A stretch of 64,000 nucleotides of DNA from Ascidia mentula (lineage: Eukaryota; Chordata; Ascidiacea; Phlebobranchia; Ascidiidae): positions 20,217,001 through 20,281,000 of the forward strand of contig OX387199.1 of NCBI GenBank assembly GCA_947561715.1, written 5' to 3'. The notes beneath the pieces are model-generated. The model saw nothing but the letters and a program-made list of their open reading frames with translations, did no database searches and was not told where the DNA came from. Positions 49,701 through 60,703 of this stretch are shown in pieces (the first letter of the stretch is position 1; each line of letters starts with the position of its first letter). A program made the translations under genes and the position numbers.

Positions 49701-52498
49701 TGTGGCAAAGTACATTCAAAATACCGCTGCTCCGAATGAAGTCCATGCCGTTGTAACAACACAAACAGCCAGTGTTTCTTGATTAGTTGTACATGTGGCA
49801 CATGTTATAATCTAATGCCCGGAGAGAAGGTTATGTATAACTATAAGGCAATAATACCAAATCACTTCAACACAAACTGTTTTTAGCAATCCAATATCTT
49901 GTACTTTTGTTATTGTTTTTGACAATGGCGCCTACTTCGTACATACGTGTGTGCATGTAGGACTTCCGGTCCCATCTTCTCAAACTCTGCGCCTCTGCAG
50001 AGCTTGGTTGTTACGAGATGGTCAACATCTCCCTCTTTGCTGACCTCTCACTTCCCCTTTCCTTTAAAACAATATTTCAAACCCCGCATACTGGAATCCC
50101 CCACAACACCCCAACTTTCCCTCATTGAATATAACCTTGAAATTCCCTAAATTACTCGACCTTCGAATTAGAAACACGCACTTATTAATATGAACACCTT
50201 CTACTTTGACACCGCAGCACACCTAAACTTTTTCAAATTCTCACAACCTAACACACACTACGCCACAACCCTTACAGACCTTCTGAACACCTCTACGTTG
50301 CCATACCATTTGAAAAACCCGTAACTGAATCCGCAGTGACCCTTGCCCTTCGAACAACATCCCCCAACACCTCATCAAGTCCCTCAAACAGTCCATAAAC
50401 TTTAAGTTTGTAATCCAGCGGAACAGGGACAACACCTTTCCTGAGGGCGTCCTGGCCGATGTCAAACATTCTATAAATATAAATTAATCAACCTTCTCTC
50501 CACCCCATTCTTGGCCATCTGTCTGCAGCTCACAGCATTCATATTATTGGCTCCACTTTGCTTGTGTATAAGATAAGCAACGCCTGCTAAAAATCTTTAA
50601 CATGACACTTGCTAGTGGGAATACACTTTTCGTGCGCTATAATCGTCAATTCCTCAACACAAAGTTTTAGAAGTAATTGCATTATGATTGTAACGTATTT
50701 ATACCACCTACAATATCAAAAATATTTTAACTTTTGTTCTGCGCCAAACTGTTTTACTGAGGAAACCTGATACTGCCAATAAAGGAACAGAGTGTTGCTT
50801 CTTTGTATTACCGGACAATTCCACATGTTTGGTCATAATGCCACGTTTTACGTAACAATGCCACGTGTTGCGCAACATTGCCACGTGTTTGGTAACAATG
50901 CTCAATTTACAAACAATGTGTTGAACAGGCGAACATGAAACTTTTGGTTTTCTCGGTAAAATATGAAAAAAGATTGACGATTACGTTCATTTAAAATTTT
51001 GTAAAGTCAACGCAAACTGTGATGCGGTCGACGTGTTGGCCACCCCTGATATAAACCTTTACTTATCTTAGATTCACTCTTTGCGCCACCCACTGGCCAC
51101 TTCTTACCTCAACAACATTATTGTTACATGTGAGTGTTTCGCAATCAATAATTCCCATGAAATATTAAAGAAAAAACACTTCTAAACGCGTGGGGTTATG
51201 AAACTTTCTTATTTGACCCGACTTTATTATAAACTGTTCAAAATTCGTTATTTTAATAGAAATCAAACCCTGATAACATCGTCTATTGGTTGATCAACAC
51301 TAATACAACGAATGTAGAGAACATATTTAAGTGTTTTCACCTCATGTAAGGTCTGATGAGGTTTACAGGATAAGTGGAAAAATTGACTGGTTTCTCATCA
51401 CTTCCGTCCCTGCAATGGGGACCACGAGGATGTTCATCACAAAACGACCAAGCCTTCACCTTCCTCCCATCATCACAAGTGAACTCTGCACAAAACACAT
51501 GAACGTAAATCGATTTGATATCCATCATAATCTGTAAAACTAACCAATATTTTAAATTAATTTAGAGTTTATGATTTGTAACAAAATACTTACTTTCGCC
51601 ATATTCATACCGTGCTGCAGCAATTGTGATGAAGGAGAGCAGGATTCCAACCACCTTCAACCAATACCTGATAAAACACAAAGATGTAATATATCTTGCA
51701 ATGATATATTTTTCTAACTCAGGGAATTGACGTCATCATGGATTTTAGTGAAGTTTTACAAACATTAAATCCAAGGAACACTGCAATATTATTTAAGTTA
51801 ACTGGTAATCTCCAAAATTTCATTGGATTTTAAAATAAACTGTCGTCACTTTTTTCTGTTTGTTTTTATTCTCATCCGCTTGTTGCTCAAACGCTTAGAA
51901 TAAATATTCAGTAGTTTTCGCCAAATCTCGACAGCTCACGGAACCATTCATATTTTTTGATCAAGCTTATTCAAAGGCTTTTATCGTCATTGTTTGGCAA
52001 ACAAAAGTTTAATCTTCACACTGGTTCAACCATATGTCTGATTTAAATACTTTAAACCACGTTTAGTTTAATCCAGCCGATCCGTCGGGATTCCATCGCT
52101 TACAAAAGGCCGGCACATATTGTAAGCGACCGTTTATAACCAGCTGTCAGATTATGTACAGGCACAATTTTTGTGCGATATTAAGGAACCAAAATTTCGT
52201 CCCGGGCTCACAATGCGCCTGGAGAAGCGTGAGACACCGTGTAAGTTAATAACACCTGTTAACTAGATCACAGACCAGACCGAGTTTAACCTCACTCTAT
52301 AGTCTGTAGCCCCAACCATGCTAAGATTTGCATAGAAATAACAAATTAAAATTTAAACGTCCACGCTTAGACATGGTAGATATTTATGTTCATTATTATC
52401 CCGCGCCAAAAATATGCCTATTTATTGTTTTTCCGACAAAAATGTGGTTATATTTCACCATGTTAAGAATTTAAATAGCTCACAAACCTTGCTCCCAT
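40741..52498 (-). CDS. LDLa-repeat G-protein-coupled receptor, relaxin-receptor/GRL101-like, copy 2
   Basis: Exons (minus strand, in order): 52498-52488, 51667-51594, 51485-51341, 48861-48517, 48228-48055, 47989-47615, 47538-47368, 46732-46651, 44196-43842, 43624-43493, 42709-42545, 42473-42177, 41813-41633, 41566-41389, 41329-41118, 41060-40741. All are open and in phase, with the same unresolved 8/9 junction as copy 1. Lengths differ from copy 1 only by multiples of three, in exon 3 (+6), exon 6 (+3), exon 8 (+6, extra Thr codons) and exon 9 (-3). The 7TM domain is almost unchanged (LNLSVSDLLMGVY; NSSLNPLIYS; tail ETDL). The first LDLa module and the start of exon 9 are strongly changed (for example FCDEHPRGPHCRDGSDE against FCNGVYGSCRDRSDE). 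It is probably functional; the ligand is unknown. Confidence 0.88.
45163..45169 (+). promoter_or_regulatory. TATA box of the intron-nested gene, copy 2
   Basis: TATATAA lies 57 bases before the ATG at 45226, with a conserved surrounding sequence shared with copy 1. Confidence 0.5.
45226..45651 (+). CDS. Small two-exon gene nested antisense in a receptor intron, copy 2
   Basis: Exon 1 (45226-45338) ends at ATC|GTAAAC and exon 2 (45435-45651) begins after TTGTATTGCAG. Joined, they give 330 bases, a 109-residue frame from ATG to TGA. A TATA box lies 57 bases upstream. The protein begins MATLRKTTTTNLYPKFFG, has an NCT glycosylation-type site, and a beta-rich, Tyr/Thr-rich second half (RTGFYITQKYVTVTSQTKG). 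No signal peptide or known domain was recognised. An 18-bp in-frame tandem duplication (SNIGEI repeated) is specific to this copy. An upstream ATG in another frame exists, and the two-base difference from copy 1 makes the true start uncertain. Confidence 0.45.
49250..50515. other. Degraded coding-like relic, unit 2 copy, with cysteine-rich stretch
   Basis: This is the counterpart of 23060-24293 in receptor intron 3. Between about 49650 and 49925 it has extra sequence that reads, across a stop, HLKCLCGKVHSKYRCSE and then CRCNNTNSQC..CTCGTC, a pattern that could be a metal-binding cysteine cluster. The downstream part again ends in a frame resembling TFPEGVLADVKH. No terminal repeats were found. 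A transposon-derived protein is suspected but not shown. Confidence 0.3.
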
Positions 52499-53319
52499 TT
52501 TTAGTCTGTCGGACCCTGCCCTGATCCGTCTCAAATCCTCCCTCTGATCAACCAACGACTTCTGCAGCAACACAAAATGTTTTGAGTTGTTACAGTTTAA
52601 GAAATCCTCGCAAAATAACCAGAATTCAATAACTTTATCTGATATAATGTTTGTTGATGTGGATTCGTAACAGCTAATCTACACATACCTGTATAAGGTT
52701 GAAAAAGTTGTTGGCAAATAAGCTAGCCTAGATCACAGCAGAATATCCAACTCCAACGAAAAAATGTTCCCTAGGGAAATACCAATATATCAATGTATAT
52801 TGTTAAATAGATGCCGAGTCTATATTCATGCAACCTTACTATTGTCCTCAGATTTGCTTTCGTACTAAACACAGCCAGCGATTAAATATAGACAGGCATT
52901 GTTACGCAAATAATATGGATATTCTGCATTGTTCCTTTTACCGTCCCTATTGTCCCAACACGAGACTGAGGCTAGGGCACAAGGGCCACACGGTCGGGCA
53001 TTGCGCGGCTTCCATACGATTGTCTTTCTACAAACTAATATCACGTGACGCAATATTTATTCACGGCGTAATTGTGTTTTGCTTGCTTACGAACGCAACT
53101 CTGCCTCACAAATAAGAAACTTCTTACTTGACTTCGTCTGGGACAATTTGGATTTATTCCATCAATGGTTTCATCGACCCATGATATTTTGTGTTCATAT
53201 TTGTTCAACAGCGTAGTTAGCGCGAAAAATAAAAATGATTTGATTTGTAAATATTTAGTGATGCTGCAACTTTCATGATTCAGTCAAAAATGTAATCGTT
53301 CAAGATATTGTGTATATTT
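52499..53319. other. Upstream region of receptor copy 2
   Basis: Aligned with 26215-27124. It holds the presumed promoter and 5' UTR; the ATG context is AAAATGG as in copy 1. No other gene was seen. Confidence 0.35.
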
Positions 53320-53327
53320 GATTAAAC

Positions 53328-53987
53328 AAGTGGTTCCCAAAGTGGGCGCAATCGTACGGGGGGCGCTGGAGACCAATTGGGCGATTGGGGAGCGCTAGGA
53401 AATAAATGAGCGCTTTGTGACAGGGCAAATTTTCTCTTATAGCGTAAGTCAGTGTTTCCCAACCGGTGGTACGTGTACAACTAGTAGTACGCGACCGCAT
53501 TCCAGGTGGTACGTGAGCATCTTTCCGTAATTTGCGAATATAGTTCGAATTTAATAAATCGTAACTGATTTCAAAATTTCGGATAGTTCATCCCCTAGGT
53601 TACTTTGTAACATTCAATAAGGTGGTACACGACGAAATTGTTTTACCTCTAATTGGTACGCAACCACAAAAAGGTTGGGAATCACTGGCCCAAATGATTC
53701 AGTCCAATCTTTGTATAATTTATGCTACTGCAAAAAGGGTTTTTCTCGCATGCTGAACTAGAAGTAAAAATAAGGATTTTCGGTGGTGTGGTTTACTTGT
53801 TGTTAACTAGAGTTTGGTATTCAAATATTGGAAATCAGACGAAATTGGTGTCATCCCACCAACCTCACCCATCGCATTAATTGAGAAGCAACAAATAAAT
53901 TCGTTATGTTTTTTGTCTGTTCTGTTGGGCGTTGTTAAATGACTAAGGTGTTTGGGGGGCGGTACTGGAAAAGTTTGAGAAACACTG
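53328..53987. mobile_element. Non-autonomous hAT-like element (outer), copy 2
   Basis: Same element and same site as 27133-27794. The left end is AAGTGGTTCCCAAAG and the right end is GTTTGAGAAACACTG. The target duplication is GATTAAAC / TATTAAAC. It holds the nested element 53450-53687. Confidence 0.75.
53450..53687. mobile_element. hAT-like MITE (inner, nested), copy 2
   Basis: The ends are CAGTGTTTCCCAACC and GGTTGGGAATCACTG. At 238 bp it is the same length as the unit 1 copy at 27255-27492, as expected if it was copied along with the unit. Confidence 0.7.
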
Positions 53988-53995
53988 TATTAAAC

Positions 53996-54789
53996 AAATC
54001 GCTTGCAAAGTCAATGAACATATGTTTAACTCAATGCACGCTATTAAAAACCAATCAAATTGTTTGACGGCCATCGAATCCAATATTTTGTTTAATGACC
54101 ACGTGCGGTCAACAACCTGATGGCGGAATAAAACGTCGTTGTGTCAAACGACTGCATATATGTAGGCTGCATTAAATAACTCCAACCATTACTATTATGT
54201 TGAAGCAGTATTATTCATCATAATACATTACGTCGTTATGTTGAAAATGCGAATATCTTTATGCGAAGCCCACCTCGCTCGTATGCTAGAGCGCTGCAAT
54301 ATTTGCATATTGAGACTCACTCATCAACTACTGACTCAAATTAGACAATTAAACAGATGTTTCAAGTTAATTTGCAATAGAGGCACAGCCAGGAAGTGGT
54401 CGAACGGGCCAAATTATTGAAATAACTTGCCATTGTTCCTTTGATGATCTAAAACATAATATTGTTGGATTCAAAACAATGTTTAATTACGGACGACGCT
54501 TGGAATATAGTTTCCAAATTTTCGGTCAAAATTAATCTACGCGCCATTTTCAAGGCAATCTAGCGCCCTGTGGTGTGAACACCGGTATAAACTACGAAGA
54601 TAATGTTGCTGTTCCTGCCAGGCATATTATATTTAAATAGTTCGTTTTTCACATATAACCGTAGCTAAGCTTTCATAGGCTAATGGTTCAGCTCACAACC
54701 AACACCAAGAAAACGTACCAACACGAAAAAATAACGCTAACACTGCTTATGATATCACGTGATGTTATAAAAAGGGCTGGAAACAACAG
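53996..54789. other. No gene seen
   Basis: Aligned with 27803-28626; non-coding. Confidence 0.4.
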
Positions 54790-55860
54790 TTACAGCAATT
54801 TGTTGTAAAGCACCAGGAAATATACGCACTGTTTCCTATCATTAACACAGCGATTGTTCTTGTGGATATGGATCGCTTCTAGAAAAAGGCGCTTTGTATG
54901 ATCCACCTCCCTTTCAAGAACCTCGTCCTTGTCGAAGGCAATCCGATCACCTTTTAAGGCAGCATGCTTGGTCAACGCTGTCTTCCTTGCGACTTTTGAT
55001 GCAACGTCGCGGCGGTGCTCCTTAATTCTGGTTTTCAGGGCTCTTCCGGTATCCCTGAAGTGGACACCCTCGCACTCTCCACATGGAATTGAGTAAACCA
55101 CTCATTTTTGTTCCGCTGCTTCCGTAGTAATGAGGTGCGACAATAATCTACGGAATGTTGTGTGGGGCCTAATGTAGACCCTAATGTCATAATCGGTCCG
55201 CTGTAAAATCTCGGTGAGTGTGGGGACATAGGAAAGAACCACCGAACCGAAGGTTGGTGTCTGGTCATTTGATGTGACGCCCGACCTTCTACGTGATATC
55301 CACGAGGGGTACGAGTTTTCCCGCAGCTCGTGTCGAATGATATTGATCTCTTCGTCATGATATTCTTTGCTTCAGACCAAAACACCAACTCTTACTATAA
55401 GGGACTTCACAACCGCCTTTTTGTGTTGTAATGGATGCGCCGACCTGAAGGAAAGGTAGCGGTTTGCGTGAGTCGGCTTACGGTAGACGCGAGTGCCGAT
55501 TTTGCCGTCCACGTTTCGGTACACTTCCACATCCAAGAATGGTAGTTTCTTATCAATTTCTTTCTCTAGAGTAAACTTTATAGAATCGCCAATGCCGTTC
55601 AGGTGGGCAAGGAAGGAATGGAGGACCGAAATATCGATAATGCAAAACGTATCATCAACTCAAGGCCTCCAAAAACGAGGAAGATGTGCAAATGTTGCAA
55701 GCGCCCTATTTTCAATCGTCTCCATTACCGCATTGGCAATCACAACGGAGACGGTGAACCCATCGCTGTTCCAAATACCTTTTGGTTAGAAATCCCTCAA
55801 AAAGAGAAGGAGGTCGCGTTTAAGCATAAATTAAGCTCTTCTGCAATGTCCATAAATTAA
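54790..55860 (-). mobile_element. Penelope-like element relic at the unit 2/3 boundary
   Basis: Same parts and order as 28627-30100, with a GIY-YIG domain at 55101-54790 (CGECEGVHFRDTGR), a linker, and an RT core towards 55830. It lacks the hAT MITE and so preserves the empty site near 55565. It is degraded, with several breaks. Confidence 0.78.
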
Positions 55861-56684
55861 GCTCTTCTGCAATGCGAGACAGTAGCGTTCGCTCTTCAAG
55901 ATTTTTGTCATTTTGTAAACGGTGCATGACGTTTTTTTAATTTACAATGATTTAAAGTTGGAGGCTCTTTAACATATGCAGATATGTTCCCAGCAAACAT
56001 GGTGGCCTAATCGTTTTAATGTTCTTGTTTGTGGCACACGCTTTTATTGCAACTACCGATTATCTGCTTTTACAGATAATTGCAACAGAAGCAAATCAAC
56101 TTTTCTCAAAAGCAAACTTGTCCACATTCTGCTGCCCACAATAATATTTGAAGTCGTGCCTACATTGATAGCACATGTGATAATAAACAACGGTGACAAG
56201 TGTTTGTTAAAATGTTGCAGAACAGACGTGTTTGCGCGCTTTTAGGAATATCCTGCAATATTCCACAAAACGTTTTCTGCTTGTATTTCATTAACCTAAG
56301 TATTTTTCATGAGTCTCCATTTAAATACCTGATAAATATATCATATTTTTGCAAAGTTGTAGAAATGACGTAGTTTATAGCAACCATTTTGCATAAACAG
56401 AATTAGTCCATACACACAGGGTATTTTACTTCCAAATGCTTTGCAAGTTTTATCATACAGATGACGTAATGAAAAAACGCTGGAATAATGTTCACTCAAC
56501 ATACAAACACCAAGGTCTTCTTCCAAATGGACATTTTGAGGTTATACACAAATGGAATCCAAGCTGTGCTATAGGCATCCTATTTCTGTGAATACAGTTT
56601 TATGTTCTTTTTGATTACTTCCCGTACGTCTGGTGAATAAATTTCAAATGATTACAGGCATGGCTTTCGTTTGGCAAAACCTGC
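55861..56684. other. Shared non-coding unit segment, unit 3
   Basis: Aligned with 183-1012 and, without the gypsy insertion, with 30101-30250 plus 34381-35045. No gene was seen. Confidence 0.5.
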
Positions 56685-57228
56685 CATATAGGCAGGTAGA
56701 GCGTCCAAGATCAGTAAACAGGACAAAATCGGTAACCTAAACACGTGACTGCAGCGGCAAACAGGGAAGGTACATATTTTCATCCAAGGGGAGTAATTGA
56801 AATCATTTAACCTGTACTGCGTCATCGATAGGTAACTTCATTAATTGTTACGGGAATCACGCTATACCTTGCACTGTGTCCACATAATGCAAGGTATAGC
56901 GTGACTGCCTTAACGTTTAACAAACTTACCTATGATGGACATAGTGCAAGGTATAGCGTGACTACCTTAACGTTTAACAAAGTTACCCATCATAGACATA
57001 GTGCAAGGTATAGCGTGACTACCTTAACGTTTAACAAACTTACCTATCGTGGACATAGTGCAAGGTATAAAGTAAATGATTTCAATTACCCCCCTTGGAT
57101 GAAAATATGTACCTTCCCTGTTTGCCGCTGCAGTCACGTGTTTAGGTTACCGATTTTGTCCAGTTTACCGATCTTGGACGCTAACCTATGTTGGCCGTAA
57201 CGTTGCAGCCCCTACTCAAAAATGCTGC
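56685..57228. mobile_element. Foldback/MITE-like element with internal 57-bp tandem repeats, unit 3 only
   Basis: This block interrupts sequence that is contiguous in units 1 and 2 (AAACCTGC next to GA[AG]). CTGC stands on both sides and may be a 4-bp target duplication. Two 109-bp arms (56701-56809 and 57073-57181) form a near-perfect inverted repeat beginning GCGTCCAAGATC. Between them a 57-bp unit is repeated directly from 56889, 56946, 57003 and (partial) 57060, and an inverted, diverged copy adjoins the left arm. There is no coding capacity. The family is not recognised. Confidence 0.82.
56889..57072. repeat. 57-bp tandem repeat, three copies plus a partial one
   Basis: Copies start with GCAAGGTATAGCGTGACT at 56889, 56946 and 57003; a partial copy starts at 57060. 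They are nearly identical, which suggests recent expansion inside the foldback element. Confidence 0.93.
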
Positions 57229-57384
57229 GAGTTCCAAGCGGAGACAGGCGAGTCGATCTCTCAGGTTTTTCGGGTGAAGTGCGGTATTTGGAAGAAATTC
57301 AACCATCTTTCTCACGTTGAAAACTGGATTGGCCGCGATGTCCTCGTAGTAAAGAACGAGTTTTGTTTTTTTTGCTTAACAACA

Positions 57385-57740
57385 CTCTCTGGTGGTATGT
57401 TAGCACTCCCTGGTGGTATGTTAACACTCTCTGGTGGTTTGTTAACACTCCCTGGTGGTATGTTAACACTCCCTGGTGGTATGTTAGCACTCCCTGGTGG
57501 TATGTTAACACTCTCTGGTGGTATGTTAACACTCTCTGGTGGTATGTTAACACTCTCTGGTGGTATGTTAACCCTCCCTGGTGGTTTGTTAACACTCCCT
57601 GGTGGTGTGTTAACACTCCCTGGTGGTATGTTAACACTCCCTGGTGATATGTTAACACTCCCTGGTGGTATGTTAACACTCCCTGGTGGTATGTTAACAC
57701 TCCCTGGTGGTATGTTAACATTCTCTGGTGGTTTGTTAAC
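57385..57740. repeat. 21-bp minisatellite, medium array, about 17 copies
   Basis: Same repeat and flanks as 1164-7829 and 35200-35303. The CTCTCTGG variant is more frequent here than in unit 1. The open frames across it are a consequence of the 21-bp period. Confidence 0.95.
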
Positions 57741-60242
57741 CGGATGTTCATTTTTCTGCCTATCTTTCTACGTTGAGTTCTGCGGATAAAAGCAGGAATT
57801 GCTTGTAAAGAATGCATGTGTTTTGCGTCATCAGCTTATTAACATAGAACTGCCATGAAACTTTCAATGCAACCTTGTTTGATCTCATCTTCTGTAACAT
57901 GCGTGTCGACTTTGTCTTCTGAGTCCGGTAGTTAACTGCAGACAAATTCGACTTGCACGGGTTTCTGAATACCATGATAAATAATTCTTCCTATATGTAA
58001 GCGAGTTTGTATCTAGAAGGTTGCGTTCGTTGACCACAAATATTTTGTTAGGTATGAGCACTTTCCAACACATTGGTAGCAAATTGGATGATTTCGTGTG
58101 AATTAAGATTGTATTCGAAGACTAACCAACAACGGACATTGGGGATGGAGTAAATGACTCTGAATAACCAAAGCTAATATGCCTATCATCACAAACACCA
58201 GTTTTGTTGGCATTGATGTTGTTAAATTTTCCTTTCTGAAATTGCAGATCATGATTGTTGGGTTGGTTGTCTTTTCGTGCAGAAACCTATGCCGTTCTCA
58301 CCAGACAAAATTTGTTGCGGAGCTGGCTGGTTTGTGTTTTGCTTTAAGTTAAGAGAGATACTTTGAACCACTAGGTTGAGAACCTTTATTCAAACAGGCA
58401 ACGTGTACAATGGCATCTGTTCATCTGTCCAAGCCATTTGTGAGTTTTAATGGTTTATATAGAGAGAACAGAATTGCTGTGATACATTATCAACTTTTTT
58501 TGCTAATAGTTGTTCATTTGCTATTAGTTGGTTTGTTTATGGTCATTTGTTTGTTTGAATGTCTGCATGCTTGTCTCATTTTATTGTTATTGATTTTCAG
58601 GTTGTAGTTCTGTGTGTTTGTTTGTATTTGTGGCTTTTTAATCCCAGTAGTGACTGTTTTTTTTATTTTAGTAGACTGGTTAGGGCTAAATAAAAAAAAC
58701 CTTCAAATTTTTTTAACACTGTGTCAATTCAAGCATTTTTTGCATTAATTATTAGAGATCAGTAGTTGCTATACATAGCCATCAGAAAATGTGAAACTGA
58801 CTGGCCATGGCATGGGTGTAATTTAGAACTCTTCGCCATTTGTTTATTACATACATGTTGTTGGAAGTCACAGTTAAGATTGGTGAATCCCAACGTTTTG
58901 TGGTCCTGTACCCCTGTGTTAATTTTGACGGCTTTTCTGACAAACTGCATTGTATATTTGTTAAAATACCAGAATCATAAATATATTTGTAATTCAACAA
59001 AAAAAGTAAACAGAAACAAACATAATTGCTGCATTTTTTGTGTGCTTTTGTTCGTTTACAGACCCCCAAAATCCATCCCACATCCACCTTTGGGGCTCAT
59101 GAGCAACATTTGAATTTTAAAGTTTTCCCTCAAAATTTTTGCAAAATTTTTTCGGTCATCGATAAATTTCTTCCTGTTAGGTCATTCAATATTTTCTTGT
59201 TCTTTATTGATTCATGGTGGCATGCTTTATACTTCCCTGTCATGCAGATATTTCCTAAAGGAATTCATTTGGAACACAAAACTAATAAATTTAAATATAT
59301 CCATTATACTTGTGACTGTAGACAAAAAAGGTTTGAGACAATATTTTGTTTTGTTTCAGGTGACCAATTGTTGGCAAGAAGTAACTTTTTGTTATATTTT
59401 CGCAGCTTAAATTCTAGCAAATATGTTTGCTTGCAGGCTAATTTTTTTCCAAATCTTCAACACCTAAAAATACAAATGCGTTTTACCTGTGGGAAAGTTC
59501 CCATTAGTGGGAAATTATGTGGTGTTTGTGGGTAATTAGTGGGCACCAAGTGTACGAAGGTAGTTGTTATGTTCTGTATCCACCTAAAAATTTCTAAAGT
59601 GTATTACAGATATAGCGCAAATGCAATAATTAAATTCTAAAAAGGTTAAGAACAACCACTCTATTATAATGCTGATCGCCCAGATGAACCAAACCTTTAT
59701 TTTATTTGAGAGTGGGCCAATTAGTGTACCTGGTGGAACCATTTTAGTGGCAAAAACCATTGCGAAATGGACAGGACTAATTTGTTCTTTGAAAGTGGCT
59801 TGCGACCATAATAAATGAACAAAGAAACACATATTACCAAAAATAGTGATTCATATGCGATTGCCACATTACCGGCAAAACGCTAATTTGCAATCAACGG
59901 TTTTCCTTTGTCATTCTGTTTTGTAATGTGACTTAAACGAGTGAACAACACCGCTGTATTGTTTGCCAAACTTCGGAGAACTAATAACATAACTTTTTTA
60001 AACATAGGAAGCAATTGAACAATGCCGCCTGTGAGTCATATAGGCATATTTTATGACGTGTTGATATTTTATAACTCACTGTGTAATGGACAAACATGAT
60101 GGCGTATGACACAAATGTACCGCCTACATGTAAAGCCAGACAAGATCAACGTATGGGTGACAAGGTACTTAAGTCAAAACGTTACTTATTTAACCATGTT
60201 AGTCAGCACAAGAGTCAGTAATGTTCACATTAATTATTTCAG
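57741..60242. other. Shared non-coding block, unit 3
   Basis: Aligned with 7830-8291 plus 9476-11599. It contains the 65-codon hydrophobic frame at 58410-58607. It lacks the RING segment of unit 1 and the MITE of unit 2. No gene can be supported with confidence. Confidence 0.35.
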
Positions 60243-60475
60243 GACAAAGTGCGCTATTTAATCAACGTACCTATTCCTTAAACAAGCAACAAGAGTTGCT
60301 AACAGGCAGCCATGCTTGGCCAAAACAGACGGAAATCCAGCAAAACAACAATTTGACCTATATCGATACATCAACAAATTCTGTCTCAGAAATTAGTCCT
60401 CTGTGGATTGATGTGTCGCATCTTGAATGGCGTTGGACAGAAACCGTAGCAAAACTACAAAAAGAAAAGTTATGA
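60243..60475 (+). CDS. Unidentified terminal exon, open only in unit 3
   Basis: Preceded by TTATTTCAG, the frame runs 77 codons (GQSALFNQRTYSLNKQQE, then PLWIDVSHLEWRWTETVA and a Lys-rich end) to a TGA stop. The acceptor, length and stop fit a terminal exon. Units 1 and 2 have the same exon with deletions that close the frame. No family was recognised and no upstream exon was found nearby, so it could be a leftover exon. It lies just 5' of the aspartic protease exon, but the sequence does not link them. Confidence 0.4.
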
Positions 60476-60559
60476 ACAAAATGATGATTTCATTATTTAT
60501 AAAGGAAGGTGCTGATATGGTGTGCGTAGTTCATGTTCTATGTGTCCACGGTTATGGTC

Positions 60560-60703
60560 TTGGGGTTTTTTGGCGATAACATGATGTCAGAAGATCGTCC
60601 GTTGTGGGTCTTTGGTGGCATGTTTATGAGAAATTACTACACAACTTTCGATATCGCCAACAACCGTGTTGGATTCGCAACATTGGCGCCGGTTTTAAAG
60701 TGA
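60560..60703 (+). CDS. Pepsin-type aspartic protease, last exon (open in unit 3)
   Basis: The frame reads LGFFGDNMMSEDRPLWVFGG, then MFMRNYYTTFD, then NNRVGFATLAPVLK and a TGA stop. This matches the C-terminal end of family A1 proteases (pepsin, renin, cathepsin D: PLWILGDVFI..YYT.FD..NNRVGFA), which act in lysosomes or outside the cell. The Asp of the usual LGD is Gly here. The Cys expected upstream is not seen, and no DTG-bearing exons were found in this window. The start of the segment is set by similarity and not by a clear acceptor. It is most likely a surviving fragment; the unit 1 and 2 copies are frame-shifted. Confidence 0.6.
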   Translation: MGFFGDNMMSEDRPLWVFGGMFMRNYYTTFDIANNRVGFATLAPVLK

